DNA of 64,000 bases, taken from NCBI GenBank assembly GCA_028583605.1, contig CM053330.1, positions 22,408,129 to 22,472,128 on the forward strand, written 5' to 3'. Within the stretch, counting starts at the first letter, position 1. Each line of letters starts with the position of its first letter. The notes under the pieces are model-generated. The model was given only the letters and a program-made list of their open reading frames with translations. It ran no database searches and was not told the DNA's origin. The translations under genes and the position numbers were made by a program. The DNA comes from Dastarcus helophoroides. Lineage: Eukaryota > Arthropoda > Insecta > Coleoptera > Bothrideridae. Of this stretch, positions 1-13,091 are shown piece after piece.

Positions 1-215
1 GACCCAAATGCGTCTAGAAAGTGTGGAGTATCTCTGACTATTTGTTTTCTTTCTCTTTCCCAACTAGTTATATTTATTTACCTCCTTCCTCATTGGTAGT
101 AGAAATCCATCACTCCTGCTATCGCGAGAACGTACTACCCACTATCTAAACGCTTTTTCGATACCTTTTTCTACAATCGTGCACTATACTCCTATAATCC
201 GTGATTAAATGATAC
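1..215. repeat. Dispersed repeat, copy 1 (partial at window edge)
   Basis: This segment shares a colinear pattern with 13092-13320: AATGCGTCTAGAAAGTG, then a pyrimidine-rich run, ATATTTATTTAC, a run ending CGAGAA(C/T)GTACTACC, and TATAATCCG. Both copies are in the same orientation. The left edge is cut by the window start, so the full length is unknown. No coding capacity or target duplication is visible. It is an unclassified interspersed repeat. Confidence 0.7.
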
Positions 216-904
216 CGACGGCAACGAGGGTTGCGAAAACGTCGTTAGGTGATTAACTTTTTTTTATATAAAAATCGGGTGACAATGAATTCTAGAAGAA
301 AGTTACTTAGAAAAAAAAACGAAATAGCGAGATGAAGTAATGAATTAAAATTCATGTAGTAGTTATAAAATGGTTAATACTCGAAAGTTTTTTTTTCGAC
401 GTTTTGAGCTTTGTGTCATGCAAGAAAAATATGTGATGCCGACGGAAATTTCTTAAACCTTATGTTGTTTACCGAAGAATCCTCATTTTCTTCATAGACC
501 CAACAGTTCTCAAAGAGTTTGGAAAAGAGACACTCGAGTATTAATGTAAGTACATCGCACTCATTCTGACTGTGGGCTACCGTTGACATAATTTTTATAA
601 ATAACCTTACTGCTAATCAACGTTAATATGCTTCGAAATTAAATAAAATGGTTTTGTAGTATCAATATTTTAGTCTTAGTAATATATGTTTACTTATTTT
701 TTTGAATATTTGTCTTAGTTTTCGTCAGAATCACTGATTAACGAATCAAAAAAATGCAAAAGTTTTAAGTGTTTGGAAATGTAAATACTTATTCGCCAAA
801 ATCCAAAATAATTAATAAATAAAAATCTGTTGTCCATTAATTAGCCATGTTTCGTCCTAGGCAGTCTGCACAGCAGCTTGCGAGTGGATGATAGCGTGAT
901 AATA
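216..904. other. AT-rich non-coding stretch
   Basis: AT-rich sequence with no supportable gene. I see no recognised transposon piece here. Confidence 0.5.
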
Positions 905-1066
905 AACCATTTAATCTGGTCAGTAGCGCCGAGCTTTTGATGGTCAATAGGTTGATTGGGTCTATTTTAAAAGGTCGAATAATTTTTTTTTTCGATTTCC
1001 TATCTTTATTAAGCATTGCTAACATGAAGTTAAAATTAACGCCATTATGTTGAAACAGCCTGTATA
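905..1066. repeat. Dispersed repeat related to 2630-2760
   Basis: The stretch with TTTAAAAGGT, a T-rich run, TTAAAATTAACG, ATTATG and AAACAGCCTGTA reappears in the same order and orientation at 2630-2760, where it ends ACAGAAACACCCCGTA. The ending resembles the CAGGGTGT-type termini of Tc1/mariner-derived short elements. An 86-codon minus-strand ORF over this stretch has no recognisable protein and is judged spurious. Confidence 0.45.
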
Positions 1067-1689
1067 TGTAGTTGTGTTTTTTTTTAAACAAGCTCAAAAT
1101 TCGATATTTTTGTAAAGTAATTTATTTATGGTAATTGGCTATAGCCATGACTAATTTATTAAAATCAAATTTAATGCAAAATTCATAGTTATTTAAAAAA
1201 TTGAACCCTTCAAAAGTTAATATAAAATTGTGTATTAAAAAATAATTATTGCAACATTTCTCAGTTTTACAATTCTATCCATAACTAAAAACAAAGTGGA
1301 ATATTTTAAAGATAGTTTTCAGAACGACGTCTTCTTTCTGGAATGCAATATTGGCATATATTTTTATTTTTCTAGTTGCGATAAAAAATTTGCATGGAAA
1401 ATATGCTTTAGATCTTTTGGCCAAAGAAGTTTCTTTCATTGCATTTTGATAGACTTCGCCTTTTTTGAATAATTAAAGTTTAAATGTAAGCATCCATTTG
1501 CTGTGTTTGTTACTATCTGTGTCCTTTGAAACATGAGGTGATCATTGCTGACATTTAAACCGCAATTACGCAAAAGCGGTGATGTTTCCAAATGAAACTA
1601 TTGAACCTTTTTATGCAAACTAATTTACCTAATAATTTATTCACAAATTTTTCGTGAAATATGTCATAATGTTTATCTGTTCAGTAACG

Positions 1690-2330
1690 AATTTCAAAAT
1701 TTGAAAGTTCTACAGAAAAAATAATCTCCATAGATAAAAGTCCTTGCTGAGCCAAGCTGGACCGCAAAAAAATTTTCTGTCCCCGACTGTCTTGTATGTT
1801 TCAAAATTTTTTTCGTAGGCGGATCAAACCTATCTGTTCTTGCTGAGTACCTTCCGTGGAAGAACTTGTAGAAAAATGACGAGTTACCAACCATCCGTCT
1901 TGCCGCAGTATTTCGATCAAATTCCTTTCATCAATTAGGCTAATTATTCAGTGTGCTTGTGGCTGAATTCCAAACTTGAGAATGATATTGTAACGTTGGT
2001 CTAACTTAAGCTTTATAGAAAGCGAGCAGCTGATGACATGTGAAGTATATTTTAGCTTGAAAAAAAGCCCATATTCTAAGAAACGGATTTGGCAATTTCA
2101 AGAAAAGTTGGGGTTCGTATTTACTCTAAGCAAAGGCAAATTGCATCTCATAAACGGGTTTCTACTGTTCATGAGAATGTTGGTTGCATTATCCCGTTTT
2201 CTTACAGAAAACAGTTGCCTGAGTTTCTGAGGCAGTCATAGGTGAACCGGATTTTGTCTTGGTTTTCGTTTTTTACTTCTGAACAATCTTGGGATCCCGA
2301 TAAATGATCTAAATCTGCCTCAAAGGGTGG
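1690..2330 (-). pseudogene. Non-LTR retrotransposon fragment, RT C-terminal region
   Basis: Read on the minus strand, this matches the 3' third of the jockey/CR1-type element at 52475-55316. Shared landmarks are a block around AATGCAACCAACATTCTCATG (compare 54685-54705), TCATCAGCTGCTC (compare 54858 onward), and then the C-terminal peptide block HTRQSGTENFFAVQLGSART. That peptide block recurs in diverged form at 45255-45440, 57510-57665 and about 55100-55170. Frameshifts and stops break the reading frame, and the segment is 5'-truncated. It has no coding function now. Confidence 0.75.
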
Positions 2331-2629
2331 TTGCAGAATTTTAGTTCTTCAATAGACAAGGTTTGATTTGATTCCTTTTAGTTATACATACCATGCATAG
2401 CTTTACTCAATTGCTGATGCGGCAGTTTGTGCTGAGCGTTATTCGTAAAATAAATTAAATTTACATTTTTTCATATTAGTTTTAATTGTATGGATGCAAA
2501 AATGTGGCCGTACGTAAAAATTTATTGCGATTTATTATTATTAAAGATCGTCAGTCTTCCTCATCTCTACATGCTGATGACTGTTGACCTACATATGAAG
2601 TAAATCGTTTATTGCGAAGCATGAGCATC

Positions 2630-2760
2630 ATTTTCGGTGCAATTTATGCGACCTCTTTTAAAAGGTAATACAATTTTTCTTCGAATTTTCTGTCTTTTAC
2701 AAGCTTTTCAAAGTCGTTGTTAAAATTAACGATATTATGACAGAAACACCCCGTAGAAAT
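2630..2760. repeat. Dispersed repeat related to 905-1066
   Basis: Second copy of the short repeat described at 905-1066, with the same block order: TTTTAAAAGGT, a T-rich run, TTTTCTGTCTTTTAC, GTTAAAATTAACGATATTATG, ending in ACACCCCGTA. No target duplication was found. Confidence 0.45.
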
Positions 2761-2769
2761 ATATTTTGG

Positions 2770-4129
2770 TGCGTCACATGTGTCATAATTTTATTATTTT
2801 ATCAGGATTTCTATTTCATTAAATTGATTTAAAAGATGCGACATTTTTTTCATATTTTACAAAAGTGTGGCACTACTTCATATAAAAGGTAAATTTGAGT
2901 AGGCGGGTGGAAATGCGAAGCAATGATGTAATAAGGTGTATTCGTTTTTCACTGAACCGGAAAATTATCAGATGTGCCTTCTAAAATAGGACACCACTTT
3001 CCCTAAATAGACCATAACAGCATACCATGGCAAATCTTCCATAAAAACGAACTGTAGGGTCCATTTCACAAAAAAAATGTAAACAAAAAGGTAAAAAATA
3101 TATCAATCAACAGGATTGCATCGCATTAATTTCTACACTTAAAATTAATAATAACTTTAATAACATAACCGACGAATACCAATACGTTACTTTGACCGTT
3201 ATTGTTAAAGTGTTCTCGACTCAAAACAAAATTAATTGTACTATAGGTGCAAAATTTAACGAAATAATGTGTTTAATTCAGTGTGCTAAACGGTGTTAAT
3301 TAAATCCGAGAGTAAAACGGGTTAGTGGCAAACATATCCTGTTTACATTTTAATAGTTCACTTGCTACTTTGTTTAGAGTAAATTGACTTGCGGCGTTTG
3401 ATTTCCACATGAATAACTAGGAAAACAAATATTTGCCGAAATAATGTTTATGTTAAAATATGTATTTATATGTATATATTACTTGAACAAGATGATCAAT
3501 TGTAATATTTGAAATTGCAACATTTGCCTGTATTTACAACAATATTTTTTGTGGGATACTACATTTTTAATGATTTGTACAGACATCGATTAAAACCCTG
3601 TTTTTAACATTTAATGTTGATAATATGTTTGGGATTTCAGTAAAAAAATTTACTGTAGATGAAATTTCAATGTCATTTCCAAATAATCATTTTTCTTTAG
3701 AATATCTTCCTCTTTCTTTAATGTCCAATACTTTCGCCAACTTTTTTTAATCTAGTCGCCCAGGATCAACCCCTTTGGTACCTATATTAACACAGAGGTC
3801 AATATATCAGTTTTTTAATTTCTTTTAGTGAAGTTTTCAACATTTTTTCAGCATTTTTTTTACCCTAGTCGGATCTTCTGTTATAACCGTCTAACTTTAA
3901 CTAAACGACTAAAACCGTGCCTCGTTTAAGTAAAATACAAGTTATCTCAGTCATATAGGAAAATAGATTTTGCTTATCGCCCAATACCTGTGCCTTTTAG
4001 ATAAATGACTAGTTTAGGCCAGTCAAACTAAGCAATAAAATATCATGTTACTTTGTTGTTTACTGACGTTTAGCTTTTATCTAGAAATTATTCTGAGTGC
4101 CTGCGACATACACAACTGATTTGATTTTC
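2770..4129. other. AT-rich non-coding stretch
   Basis: No ORF, splice-bounded exon or recognisable repeat was seen in this 1.36 kb. Confidence 0.5.
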
Positions 4130-4250
4130 TTTATGTTCATTTACCTGAAGATAGTCAAATCTTGTCTCTTGATCGAAGACAGATTAAAAAAAATAATATT
4201 TCCACCAACAGATTTCGTTAGCCAAGCTATCATATTCAGAGAGATGTGAT
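4130..4250 (-). repeat. Penelope-like tail relic with decayed hammerhead-like motif
   Basis: The minus strand aligns by eye with the tails at 22437-22320 (minus) and 62790-62910 (plus): CTCTCTGAA(T)ATGATAGCTTGGCT, then CGAAA, TTGG, a T-rich run, TTTAATCT, a variable block with GACAAG, and a final TATCTTCAGG. The hammerhead-like core at 4205-4246 is broken: the expected CTGAAGA reads CTGAATA. No coding part of the element is recognisable next to it. Confidence 0.55.
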
Positions 4251-4259
4251 ACTAACCAC

Positions 4260-5151
4260 TTCTCTGCCAAAAAAACACGAGGTAATTTTTCATCAAATCA
4301 GTTGTAATGCAGGTTTTTGGATAGAGACCTTTCTTTAGACGATGACACCATTTGTTACATTTTTAAATTACGATTAACCCCAAAATTCAACATTGGAAAG
4401 ATACTGTCTGTCACTCTGTGTGTACGTATGTTATCACGCTTCAGGTCGCAAATCTTAATCGATTTTTGTCATTTTTGTTTCTATCGATTCTCAGAATAGA
4501 ACTGAGATGATTTTGGAGATATTTGGTCAAATAGTTTAAATTTCATTAAAAAAAATATAGTTCATTAGTGAAAAATCAAACTTCGGAACCTGAGATCTTC
4601 ATAATTTTTATAAATATTGTAAGTTAAGTTCCTCTTGAGCACAATCTAAAAGGGTAAGACGACGAGAACAAAAAGATTTTTTTCTTCTCATTTAATAGAA
4701 AATGTTTTGTGCTCTTTGGTTAAGTAATTTATACATATCAATGATAGCAAATTTATAAAAAGCTGACACATCAATATTATTTTTTTTAGAACAATAATCA
4801 CATTCAATAACGTGAGAGGAAATCTGAAACTATAAAAACTACACATTATACCCTTAATAGAAAAAACTAAAATCAAAGATACTCCAATAATTGTCGTGGA
4901 AATAGAAGCTGCACAAATTGTACATTGACTTGTCTTTAAAGCCATGCAATAAGTTCTTTAAGTTCTCTAAACAAGATACTTACTACCGACCAAAACATTT
5001 CCAACCACTGTAACTGGTCATTATGAAAAACGCAATACAATATGATGTTGAGCATTTTTTGTGAAACGCACGGCGTAGGGTATGTTTCTGATGTAAGACA
5101 GGCACCAAGGACACATCGAACATGCGACATATGGTAAATACCACGCATATA
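4260..5151. other. AT-rich non-coding stretch
   Basis: Short minus-strand ORFs occur here (for example 4688-4945), but their products are low-complexity hydrophobic and have no splice context. Nothing supportable was found. Confidence 0.45.
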
Positions 5152-6533
5152 CAGAATGGGCCATAAGTAATGGTACACAGAGCAATCGTGGATTTTTCGA
5201 ATAAAAATAATGTGATTTACCTACATTTACCTTATACCAAAAGTTGATATTAACAGAGATACAGGGTGTCAAAGCTGAAACAAAAATTTCAATTTTTTCG
5301 TATAATTGTGGAATGAATTGTAATAAAGGCACGAAATTTGGCACAAGGGAGTTTCTTAAGTCGGCAAACTCTAATTTTCTAACATATTGCCAATAGCTGA
5401 TAGGTGGCGCTACCTGCGCTATCCTGCATAATTCTAAATTATCATAACTTTTTTGTGCACCCACGTATATTAATTTTAAATGAGTTATTTTATTTCCCCA
5501 TCTTTTTTGCGTAAAACAAGGTGTACTTTCTGAAAGTTGATACGAGCAACCGTTTCCAAGATATTTGCCTTTAAAGCTTGACGTGTCTTGGTTTTAAATT
5601 ACTAATATATTAAATTTTCGAAGTAGGCTTGAAACAAAAGTAATCATAAGACAGCTTAAAAACTAATTTATGTCAAATATTACTTTGCTGATAATATTAT
5701 TACCTAAATTTTGAAAATCTCAATAGAGAAAACCAAAAAAATTAAAACATAATTTATTTTCCAACATAGAGATGTGACATATGATCTCTGAGTCCGCATA
5801 GGAAAGTTTTAATAGGGTGGTGGTCAAGGAAGATATTTGGAGATGAATTTCAATAAAGGACAGCCAGATTTTTAATCGTTTACAATCCCTTTACATGAAA
5901 AAGGTTATTTTCCACATACTTATTTTTGAAAATAAATTTTGTTTTGGTATTTTATTGAAATTTTAGAAATTCAAAAAATATGTGTAATAATAATGTCAGC
6001 AAAATAATTTTTAATATAAACTATTTTAAAGTCAGTTTTATTACTTTTATTTTGAAACCTAGTGCGAAAAATTCACATTTACATAACTTAAAATAAACGT
6101 ACGGCAAACTTTGAAGGCAAATATCTTGAAAACGGTTGCTTGTATCAATATTTCGAAAGTATACCTTTTTTACGTAAAAAATGTACGTAAATAAAAATAT
6201 CTATTTAAAATGAGTGTACATGAAGGTACAAAAAAGTTATGATGTTTTAGAATAATACAAGAAAGCGCAGGCGCCCCCTATAAGTTACTGACAATATGTT
6301 ACAAAATTAGAATTTCTTGACCAAAGAAACCCCCTCATACCAAATTTCTTGTGTATAGTGCAACGTGTTCATCAGTTATGCGAAAAAATCACAATTTATT
6401 TTTCAAATTTGACACCCTGTATCTCTGTTAATATCAACTTTTGGTATAAGGTAAATGTGGCTAAATCATTATTTATTTTTTTTTTCGCAAAATCTGCTCT
6501 TGCTCTATGTACCACTACTTATGGTTCAGCCTG
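5152..6533 (+). mobile_element. Self-complementary TA-flanked element, copy 1 (1.38 kb)
   Basis: Starts CAGAATGGGCCATAAGTAAT and ends with the inverted counterpart ATGGTTCAGCCTG, flanked by TA on both sides. The two halves are inverted complements of each other along most of their length. Paired landmarks include CCTTATACCAAAAGTTGATA, ACAGGGTGTCAAA, the GGTGGCGC/GCGCCCCC block and CAACCGTTTCCAAGATATTTG. There is no coding capacity. This fits a non-autonomous Tc1/mariner-type foldback element. Same orientation as the copy at 28798-30174. Confidence 0.85.
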
Positions 6534-7799
6534 TATACTTTTACTACATAAAGTCTATAGAAATGCATACATAGTTTCTGTCTGTACCATCGTATACCAG
6601 GAACGCAGATACACGTGGGGTGCGGTACTGCCTGGAACATTTTAAGTATGTCTTGCCCTGTATTTTCCGCGTGTTTGATAAGGAGGTTAACTTTGTCAGA
6701 ATTATTGTAAAATATCTTACTTTATGGAATGCGGTAATTCTTGAATTTTTTCAGCGAATTATTAAAATACTGAAATATTTGCTGAACTTGTTTACGCGGG
6801 TTAGCAACGTGTGATTTTTACCTCGTCACATATTGAATGTTGCTTGTTTGATGTATCTTTGGTGTACGGTCTGCTTAAGGAATAGTTTTAGAGAAAAGTA
6901 GATTTGCATGTTGAGCTTGAAGACGAACATTCTACTTTTTTCTCAACATTTTTATCAAACTAATTTTCGTGGTGGGCACCTTCAGTTTTACCAAGGATTT
7001 TAATTTTTACTTTAGGAATGGTGACCTTAATGGAACAGGTAATTTATCTTATTATAACTTGTAACAATTGTAAACCAAATTTCCGTCACGAACCTAAGCA
7101 GAGAGGGGACAAACGGGATACTTCCTCTAGGCGCCAAAATATAAAATGTATTAGCGAAGGACCTTTTTTTCAGATGTAATATAAAATTTAAGGTAAGGTT
7201 GTGCAAAGTAGCTCGTAACAAGAATTTCAATGTTAACAGTTTCTTTTTTATACCATATTAGGAAGAATTATACTAAAGTGCCTTATCTTTCTGCTTCAAT
7301 TTTAATTTCTATTCTAATTATAAAAAAGAAAACTTTATATATTGCATCCAATAATGCAATCAGACTGAATCGTTTTTACGTTAGTGCTCATTTCTTGTTA
7401 CGTATTCATGCTGCTTACACCAACTGAATTTGTTATTTATTTTCCATTAAAAGTTAGCAAACGAACCTCACCGAAGGCATGAAATTTAGATGAACGACCT
7501 GCTTTTGATATTTACTTTGTAAGTTGGCGTAAAATTCAACTTTCCTAATTCAACGTTTGTCTGAAATCGCTGTCGATGTATATAATCAATTTCCCAAGTT
7601 TTCCAATTATGAAGTATCCAATCCTTTCAGTATCCACTTCCTCAATTTTTGTGTTTTAAAATAATTAGTTAAAATTATTAACACTCCAGTCGATTGGAAA
7701 AATAATTAGAATATGGTAATAGCTCCAAAGAGCAAAAGAGATCAAGAGAGCTATAACTAGTAATGATTTGATACAGAGTCCCTGCAAACACCGACAATT
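6534..7799. other. AT-rich non-coding stretch
   Basis: Short ORFs on both strands (for example 7027-7230 minus and 7230-7427 plus) have no recognisable product and no splice-site support. I see no repeat structure. Confidence 0.45.
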
Positions 7800-8760
7800 T
7801 TTAATTGTGTTTTCACAAAAATAAATAAATACGATTTGAAAACAAAAAGTTTAATAGTAAATTTTTACTTTCACTTATAAATTTTCAGCGTGGTGAAGAA
7901 ATAAGTAATTTTTTTAATAAATGCATAATCACTTTACCAATCGTGATGAAATTTGGAACATATAAAGGCTGTCTTAGCACAAACTGAATGGATTAATTTT
8001 TTTAAAAGTAGAGGTTCAATAACTTTAAAAATCGGATGTTGAGACCTACAACATAATGTTTCCGACCAATAGGAATCTACCATGAAAAATAACCAATACT
8101 GTCCGTAATTAGCCAGTCATGCACGAACGAATCTGATCTGCGGATTTAATCCGTAAAGATATATCTGCGCACTGGGCTCGTTACATACTAAATATGATGC
8201 TTTCCACTAACGTTCGTATCTGTCAGTTAAAAACTTTACGTTAGTAGGTTAATTCTCGTCATTTTTGTACGAACTGGGCTCGGCTAGCGGTATATTTGCA
8301 GGTACCCGAGATTTAGCTGGTGTTATCTGGCATTTTTGAGTGAAATATTTCAAAATCGGGTGCTAACTGACATATTTAGTTTGTGCAAGATAAAGTCTGC
8401 CGATTAGTCTGTGGCTCGGCCCTGTCCATTAACGCAAAGTTAATGCCGCTGATTTGGTATGTACAATATCAAATTCATCGTTAGTGTATGGCCGGGTATT
8501 AACAGTTTTTTATTGTTTCACTTTCCAAATTTAATTATTATAAGTAAAATTGTTCAAAAGATACCTAGAGAGGAGAATACTTTTTACAAATAGCTCTTAT
8601 TTAACCCATCAAAAATGCCCTAAAATCAAACAAAGTTAATATCACTAAACAGGTATTTCAAATACCTCTTAATGCTCCAAGTTTCATTAGTCTAAGGATT
8701 ACCGTTCAAAAAATAACAAAGGTAAAGGGAACAATTGGCTAGCACTCTACAGATATATTC
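7800..8760. other. Unclassified stretch with a locally GC-richer core
   Basis: The core at about 8100-8480 is visibly richer in G and C than its surroundings and repeats CACTGGGCTCG / GAACTGGGCTCGG about 100 bases apart. The flanks carry phrases such as GATGAAATTTGGAACAT that are common in insect DNA transposons. No ORF is present. It may be a decayed element, but I could not find matched termini or a target duplication. Confidence 0.3.
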
Positions 8761-10499
8761 TATGTATTACAACTAGTTAAAAGTAAAAACACAGGTTAAC
8801 TAATCCTTCGAGTAAAAAATTGGAGCAATTTTATAGGCACTGCAGATCATTCCCTTTCTCAGCTTTTATTTAAATATAGTATCTTTGGTGGGTGTTCCTT
8901 CGGGAGCAGTCATGATTTTCAATTTACAGGAATTCTTATGTGGTTTCTCTAATTTTCCTGTTCACGTATGTATTCATTTCAGCGAAGGCGTCTTTTATAT
9001 TAACGGAGCAAACAGTGTTTAATATTTATATTCATCTCCTCTGAAAGTCCTTAATGCTCAGTGTGTGCCTTAGTTCTTAATGTCTATTAGAATTTAAGGA
9101 TAAAAAAATACGTATACTAGTTTCAAACCTTTCAGACATATGAGGCAAATAAAGGGATTGTGTTAAACTGATTATTATTTAAAAATATTTTTCTTTCTTA
9201 AATACTTTTTCTGCGCTTGATTTGTGACGATTAAGTATTCTGGGTAGTTATATGTATACAGAGTGAGTCATTAGTAGGGTAAAGCCCTGTAGCTCCTACA
9301 GATATTTTACTAGCAAAAATATTTTTAGTATGAAGGTACATTAGCATAACACGCACATTCCTAAATTATTTTTTACTATACAACGTGAACATATACAGAG
9401 TGGTGCAATAAAGTTGACCAATTTTAAAGAAAACACCCTGTATATTTTAAAATATTTAAATTTCTTACAAAATGCTGATTAAAATGATACCAAATAATTG
9501 GAATCTGTGGTTAACAGTTTTTGAGATAATAATAAAATTCATGAAAATTAAGCCTAATTTGCGAGCTCTCTTAAAATTTAGGAAACACCCAAATAATTTT
9601 ATTTTTAGTGCAGATTATTTCAGAATATCCTTTTCTTAGAAAATGATGTAATTTTATTTAAATAAGATTTGCAGTGTTACAGGGTGATTAGCAAACGCAA
9701 AATGACATTTTTCTCAAAAAATTCAAACAGCACTCCCTGTACATTATTTCTCATTTCTGTTAATTAACAGCTAAGCTTTGCTTAAATGTAACATTTGAGG
9801 CTAATTCTTATAGTTCTAGAGATATATAATTTTAAATTAAAAAAATTCATATTCTCTAGATTTATTTTTTTAAAACGGATTTTTACTCATATTTTTTAGA
9901 CATAAAAACAAACAGTGTTTTTAAAATGCACTAATTTATTTTCTCTATGAATTTTAATCATATAAATTGCATATTTTTAAAAATAAGAACTCTTAATAAG
10001 AAAACATATTGATTTAGAAGCTGCTTATCATCTATACCTAAATTTTATGTTCTATGTTCTTTGCACAGTTCACATTATTTAAGCAAATAAGTGTAAAACT
10101 AGTGCATGATACAACATTCGTTTATTCTAGTCAATTTTACATTTATTTTGGTGAGGAAAATTAACAAAACAAACCCATTTCCCATAAGGATAATAAAAAA
10201 AATCTTATTAAATATATTTAACGCAGCTTATTTTCAAAAAGAAAGTAAGTTAAACCCACAATGTGGCCTAATCAAGCTAAAGTACTCTAATAACAGTTGT
10301 GTATTTTACCTTAAACTGGTAAGGTCGCAGTTGAAACGAGATATGTCGAATTTCTGGTTTTGTAAACTTTTTTCAAAATTATGCGGTAAAAAGTTTATTT
10401 ATTATTTTTCATTATAACTAGGAAATACATTTCCAACAAGTTCAATCAGAGATGCATTTTAAACATTCAAATGTCAACAATTTTTAATTTTCAAATTTA
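8761..10499. other. AT-rich stretch with clustered Tc1/mariner-like terminal motifs
   Basis: Motifs of the CAGGGTG type lie at about 9258 (TATACAGAGTGAGTCA), 9395 (TATACAGAGTGGTGC), 9430 (AACACCCTGTATA), 9679 (TACAGGGTGATTAGC) and 9730 (ACTCCCTGTACA). They suggest several short, partly nested terminal-repeat elements, but I could not pair the ends with confidence. The 103-codon plus-strand ORF at 10106-10417 has no recognisable product. Confidence 0.35.
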
Positions 10500-11360
10500 A
10501 AGTTAAATAACTTGAAACCATAAGAGCTAGTCCCACAAATTTTGACGGACTTGTAGATCCGGGTTTTTGCTGTAATATCGATGTGTTTATTTTTCCATAT
10601 TATATCATTAGGGCATGTTGCTATTCTTATGGCTTTAACGGCTTGTTTTCTTACTTCTGCTTCAATATCTCCATAGCCAGATATTTCTATGCTGAGATAA
10701 TTAAACCTAATTTCTTGTTGTATAATTTTATTGTACTATTCCAGGTTGTCATCGAATGGGTATCTTAGAAGTAGTCATACATTTTGTCTTAGCAGTTGAT
10801 ATTGTCATTTTGAATCTTTTTGCTGTCATATTAAACTGAAATAAAAGTCTTTGCAGGTCGTCTTCATTTTCTGCAATTAATCGGAGTGTATCCTTTACAT
10901 GTGCGTATTTGTTTTGTTATCTCGTCCATTATAATGTTAAATAAGACGGACTTAAAGAGTTCCCTTGGCGAATGCCGTTGTCTGTAGCTATTTATTCGGT
11001 GAGTTCACCATTTATTTTGGCTTGAATCTTGTTTGTGAAGTATATGTTTCCGATAATCTTAATGATGTTGTGAGGTATTTGCCTATCACAAAGGGGGTGT
11101 ATCACGTTTTCTAATTGTATCCTGTCGAACGCCTTCTCAAGGTCAATGAAGCACATGAATAGTGGCCTATTATATTCTGTACAATGATATCTACAGCATC
11201 AGTGGATAATCTGCCTGTTGCTCATCTCGTAAGGTTATGATTTCCTTGATTTTATTTGTTATAATTTTGGTAGTAAGTTTTAATGTAGTACTAAGATGAT
11301 TTATTCCCCTGTAGTTTGCTGCTATTTTTTTGTCGCCCTTAAAAACATGAATAGAAATCT
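10500..11360 (-). pseudogene. RTE-like non-LTR reverse transcriptase fragment
   Basis: Minus-strand translation gives reverse-transcriptase blocks in the right order. First come FKGDKKIAANYRGINHLSTT (RT motif 2 region) and CFIDLEKAFDRIQLENVI (motif A, catalytic Asp in FID). Next come NGIRQGNSLSPS (motif B), ENEDDLQRLLFQFN and ISTAKTKCMTT, then a C-terminal block with DIIWKNKHIDITAKTRIYKS. The YADD box (motif C) that should lie between motif B and ENEDD is missing, so the copy carries an internal deletion as well as several frameshifts. The block order and wording fit the RTE/BovB-like group. It is inactive and 5'-truncated. Confidence 0.8.
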
Positions 11361-11737
11361 TTAATTTTTGTTACGCCTGGGCCTAGTGACAGTAATGTAA
11401 AATTTCAAATTTCGTGGTGTTATTCGTTTTTTTTTGGCGGCAAAAAATAAAAATGCTACTGAATTTCATCGCGAGTTTTGTAGTGTTTATAATAAAGACG
11501 TTATTCGAGGTGAATAGTTTTTCGCTGGCGCTAATCATTCAGTGACAGATTACGAACATTACACGATGAATAACGAATACCATCCACGTTCTGAAACTTG
11601 ACTGTTGTTGGCTGATGTTCAAAATATTATAGACAGCGATCGGTGCCTAACGTTGACGAATTGCACTACGAATATGAGCACGAACTTCGCAGGGGGTAGG
11701 CGAATGCAGTTTTATGGTTGCTGGAGTACGGATTATA
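11361..11737. other. Non-coding stretch between repeats
   Basis: No ORF or repeat relation was recognised between the RTE-like fragment and the foldback element. Confidence 0.4.
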
Positions 11738-13057
11738 TAGGATGGACCATAAGTAACAGTACATAGAGCAAGAGTGGATTTTTCGTATAAAAATAACGTG
11801 ACTTAGCTATATTTACCTTATACCAAAAGTTGATATTAACCGAGATACAGGGTGTCAAAGTTGAAAACAAATTTTTGATTTTTTCGCATAACTGATGAAC
11901 ACATCTCAATATAGTCAAGAAATTTGATATAGGGGGGTTTCTTTGATCGATAAATTCTAATTTGCTAACAGATTACCAGTAACTCATAGGGGGCGCCACC
12001 TGCGCTAGCCTGTATTGTTCTAAGGCATCACAACTTTTTTGTGCCTCCAAGTACACTTATTTTAAATAAGTATTTTTATGTATCTGTATCTTTCACGTAA
12101 ACAAGGTATACTTTCCGAATGTTGATACAAGCAATCGTTTTCAAGATATTTGCTTTTAAAGTTTGCCGTACATTTATTTCATGTTATGTAAATGTGAACT
12201 TTTCGTAGTAGGTTTCAAAATAAAAGTAATAAAATTGACTTTAAAATAGTTTATATCAAATTTTACTCTCCTGACATTATTATTACACTTATTTTTTATT
12301 TCTAAAGCAAATTTAAACAAAATACCAAAAAAAATTTTATTTTTAAAAATAAGTATGCGAGAAATGACCTTTTTTATGTAAAGAGATTGTAAACAATTAA
12401 TTGGAATATTAGAATTCATAGTCAATTATCTGCTTTGATCACCCAGACTATTAAAATTTTCTTGTGCCTTAATTTTTTGCATTTGCTTTATTTAGATTTT
12501 CAAAATTTGGGTAATAATATTATCAGCAAAGTCATATTTGACCTAAATTACTTTAAAAACTGTCTTATCATTACCTTTTTTTCAAGTCTACTTCGAAAAT
12601 TTAGTATCTTAGTTATTTAAAACAAAGGAATTTCAAATTTTAAAGGCAAATATCTTGAAAACGGTTGCTCGTATCAACTTTCATAAAGAATGCTTTTTTA
12701 CGTATAAAATGTGGAGAAATAAAACTACCTCTCTAAAATAAATAGACGCGAATACACAAAAAAGTTAGGATGATTTAGTCATGCAGGGTAGTGCAGGTAG
12801 CGCGCCCTATTATCTATTGGTAATATGTTAGCGAATTAGAGTTTTTCGACCTTAAAAACCCACTTGTGCCAAATTTCGTGCCTATATTACAATTTATTCA
12901 ATAGTTATACGAAAAAATCGATTTTTTTTTTCAAATTTTACATCCTGTATATCTGTTAATATCAACTTTTGGTATAAGGTAAATATAGCTTAATCACATA
13001 ACTTTTATACGAAAAATCCACTCTTGCTCTATGTATCATTACTTATGGTCCATCCTG
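11738..13057 (-). mobile_element. Self-complementary TA-flanked element, copy 2 (1.32 kb, inverted)
   Basis: Left end TAGGATGGACCATAAGTAA, right end TTATGGTCCATCCTG, flanked by TA. Its left arm corresponds to the right arms of the copies at 5152 and 28798 (for example AACACATCTCAATATAG and GGGGGCGCCACCTGCGCTA), so it is inserted in the opposite orientation. Both arms carry the CCTTATACCAAAAGTTGATA and ACGGTTGC/GCAACCG landmarks. No coding capacity. Confidence 0.82.
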
Positions 13058-13091
13058 TAGAATAAGGACATTGGTCCTGTATAAAAATTTG

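Noticed and set aside
5021..5464. 147-codon minus-strand ORF crossing the left arm of the foldback element
   Set aside because: It spans the element border, has equivalents in other copies (for example 6349-6645 and 11733-11918) only as arm translations, and shows no domain.
7027..7427. Pair of ORFs (67 codons minus, 65 codons plus)
   Set aside because: No recognisable domain, no splice sites in phase with the host gene, and composition like the surrounding non-coding DNA.
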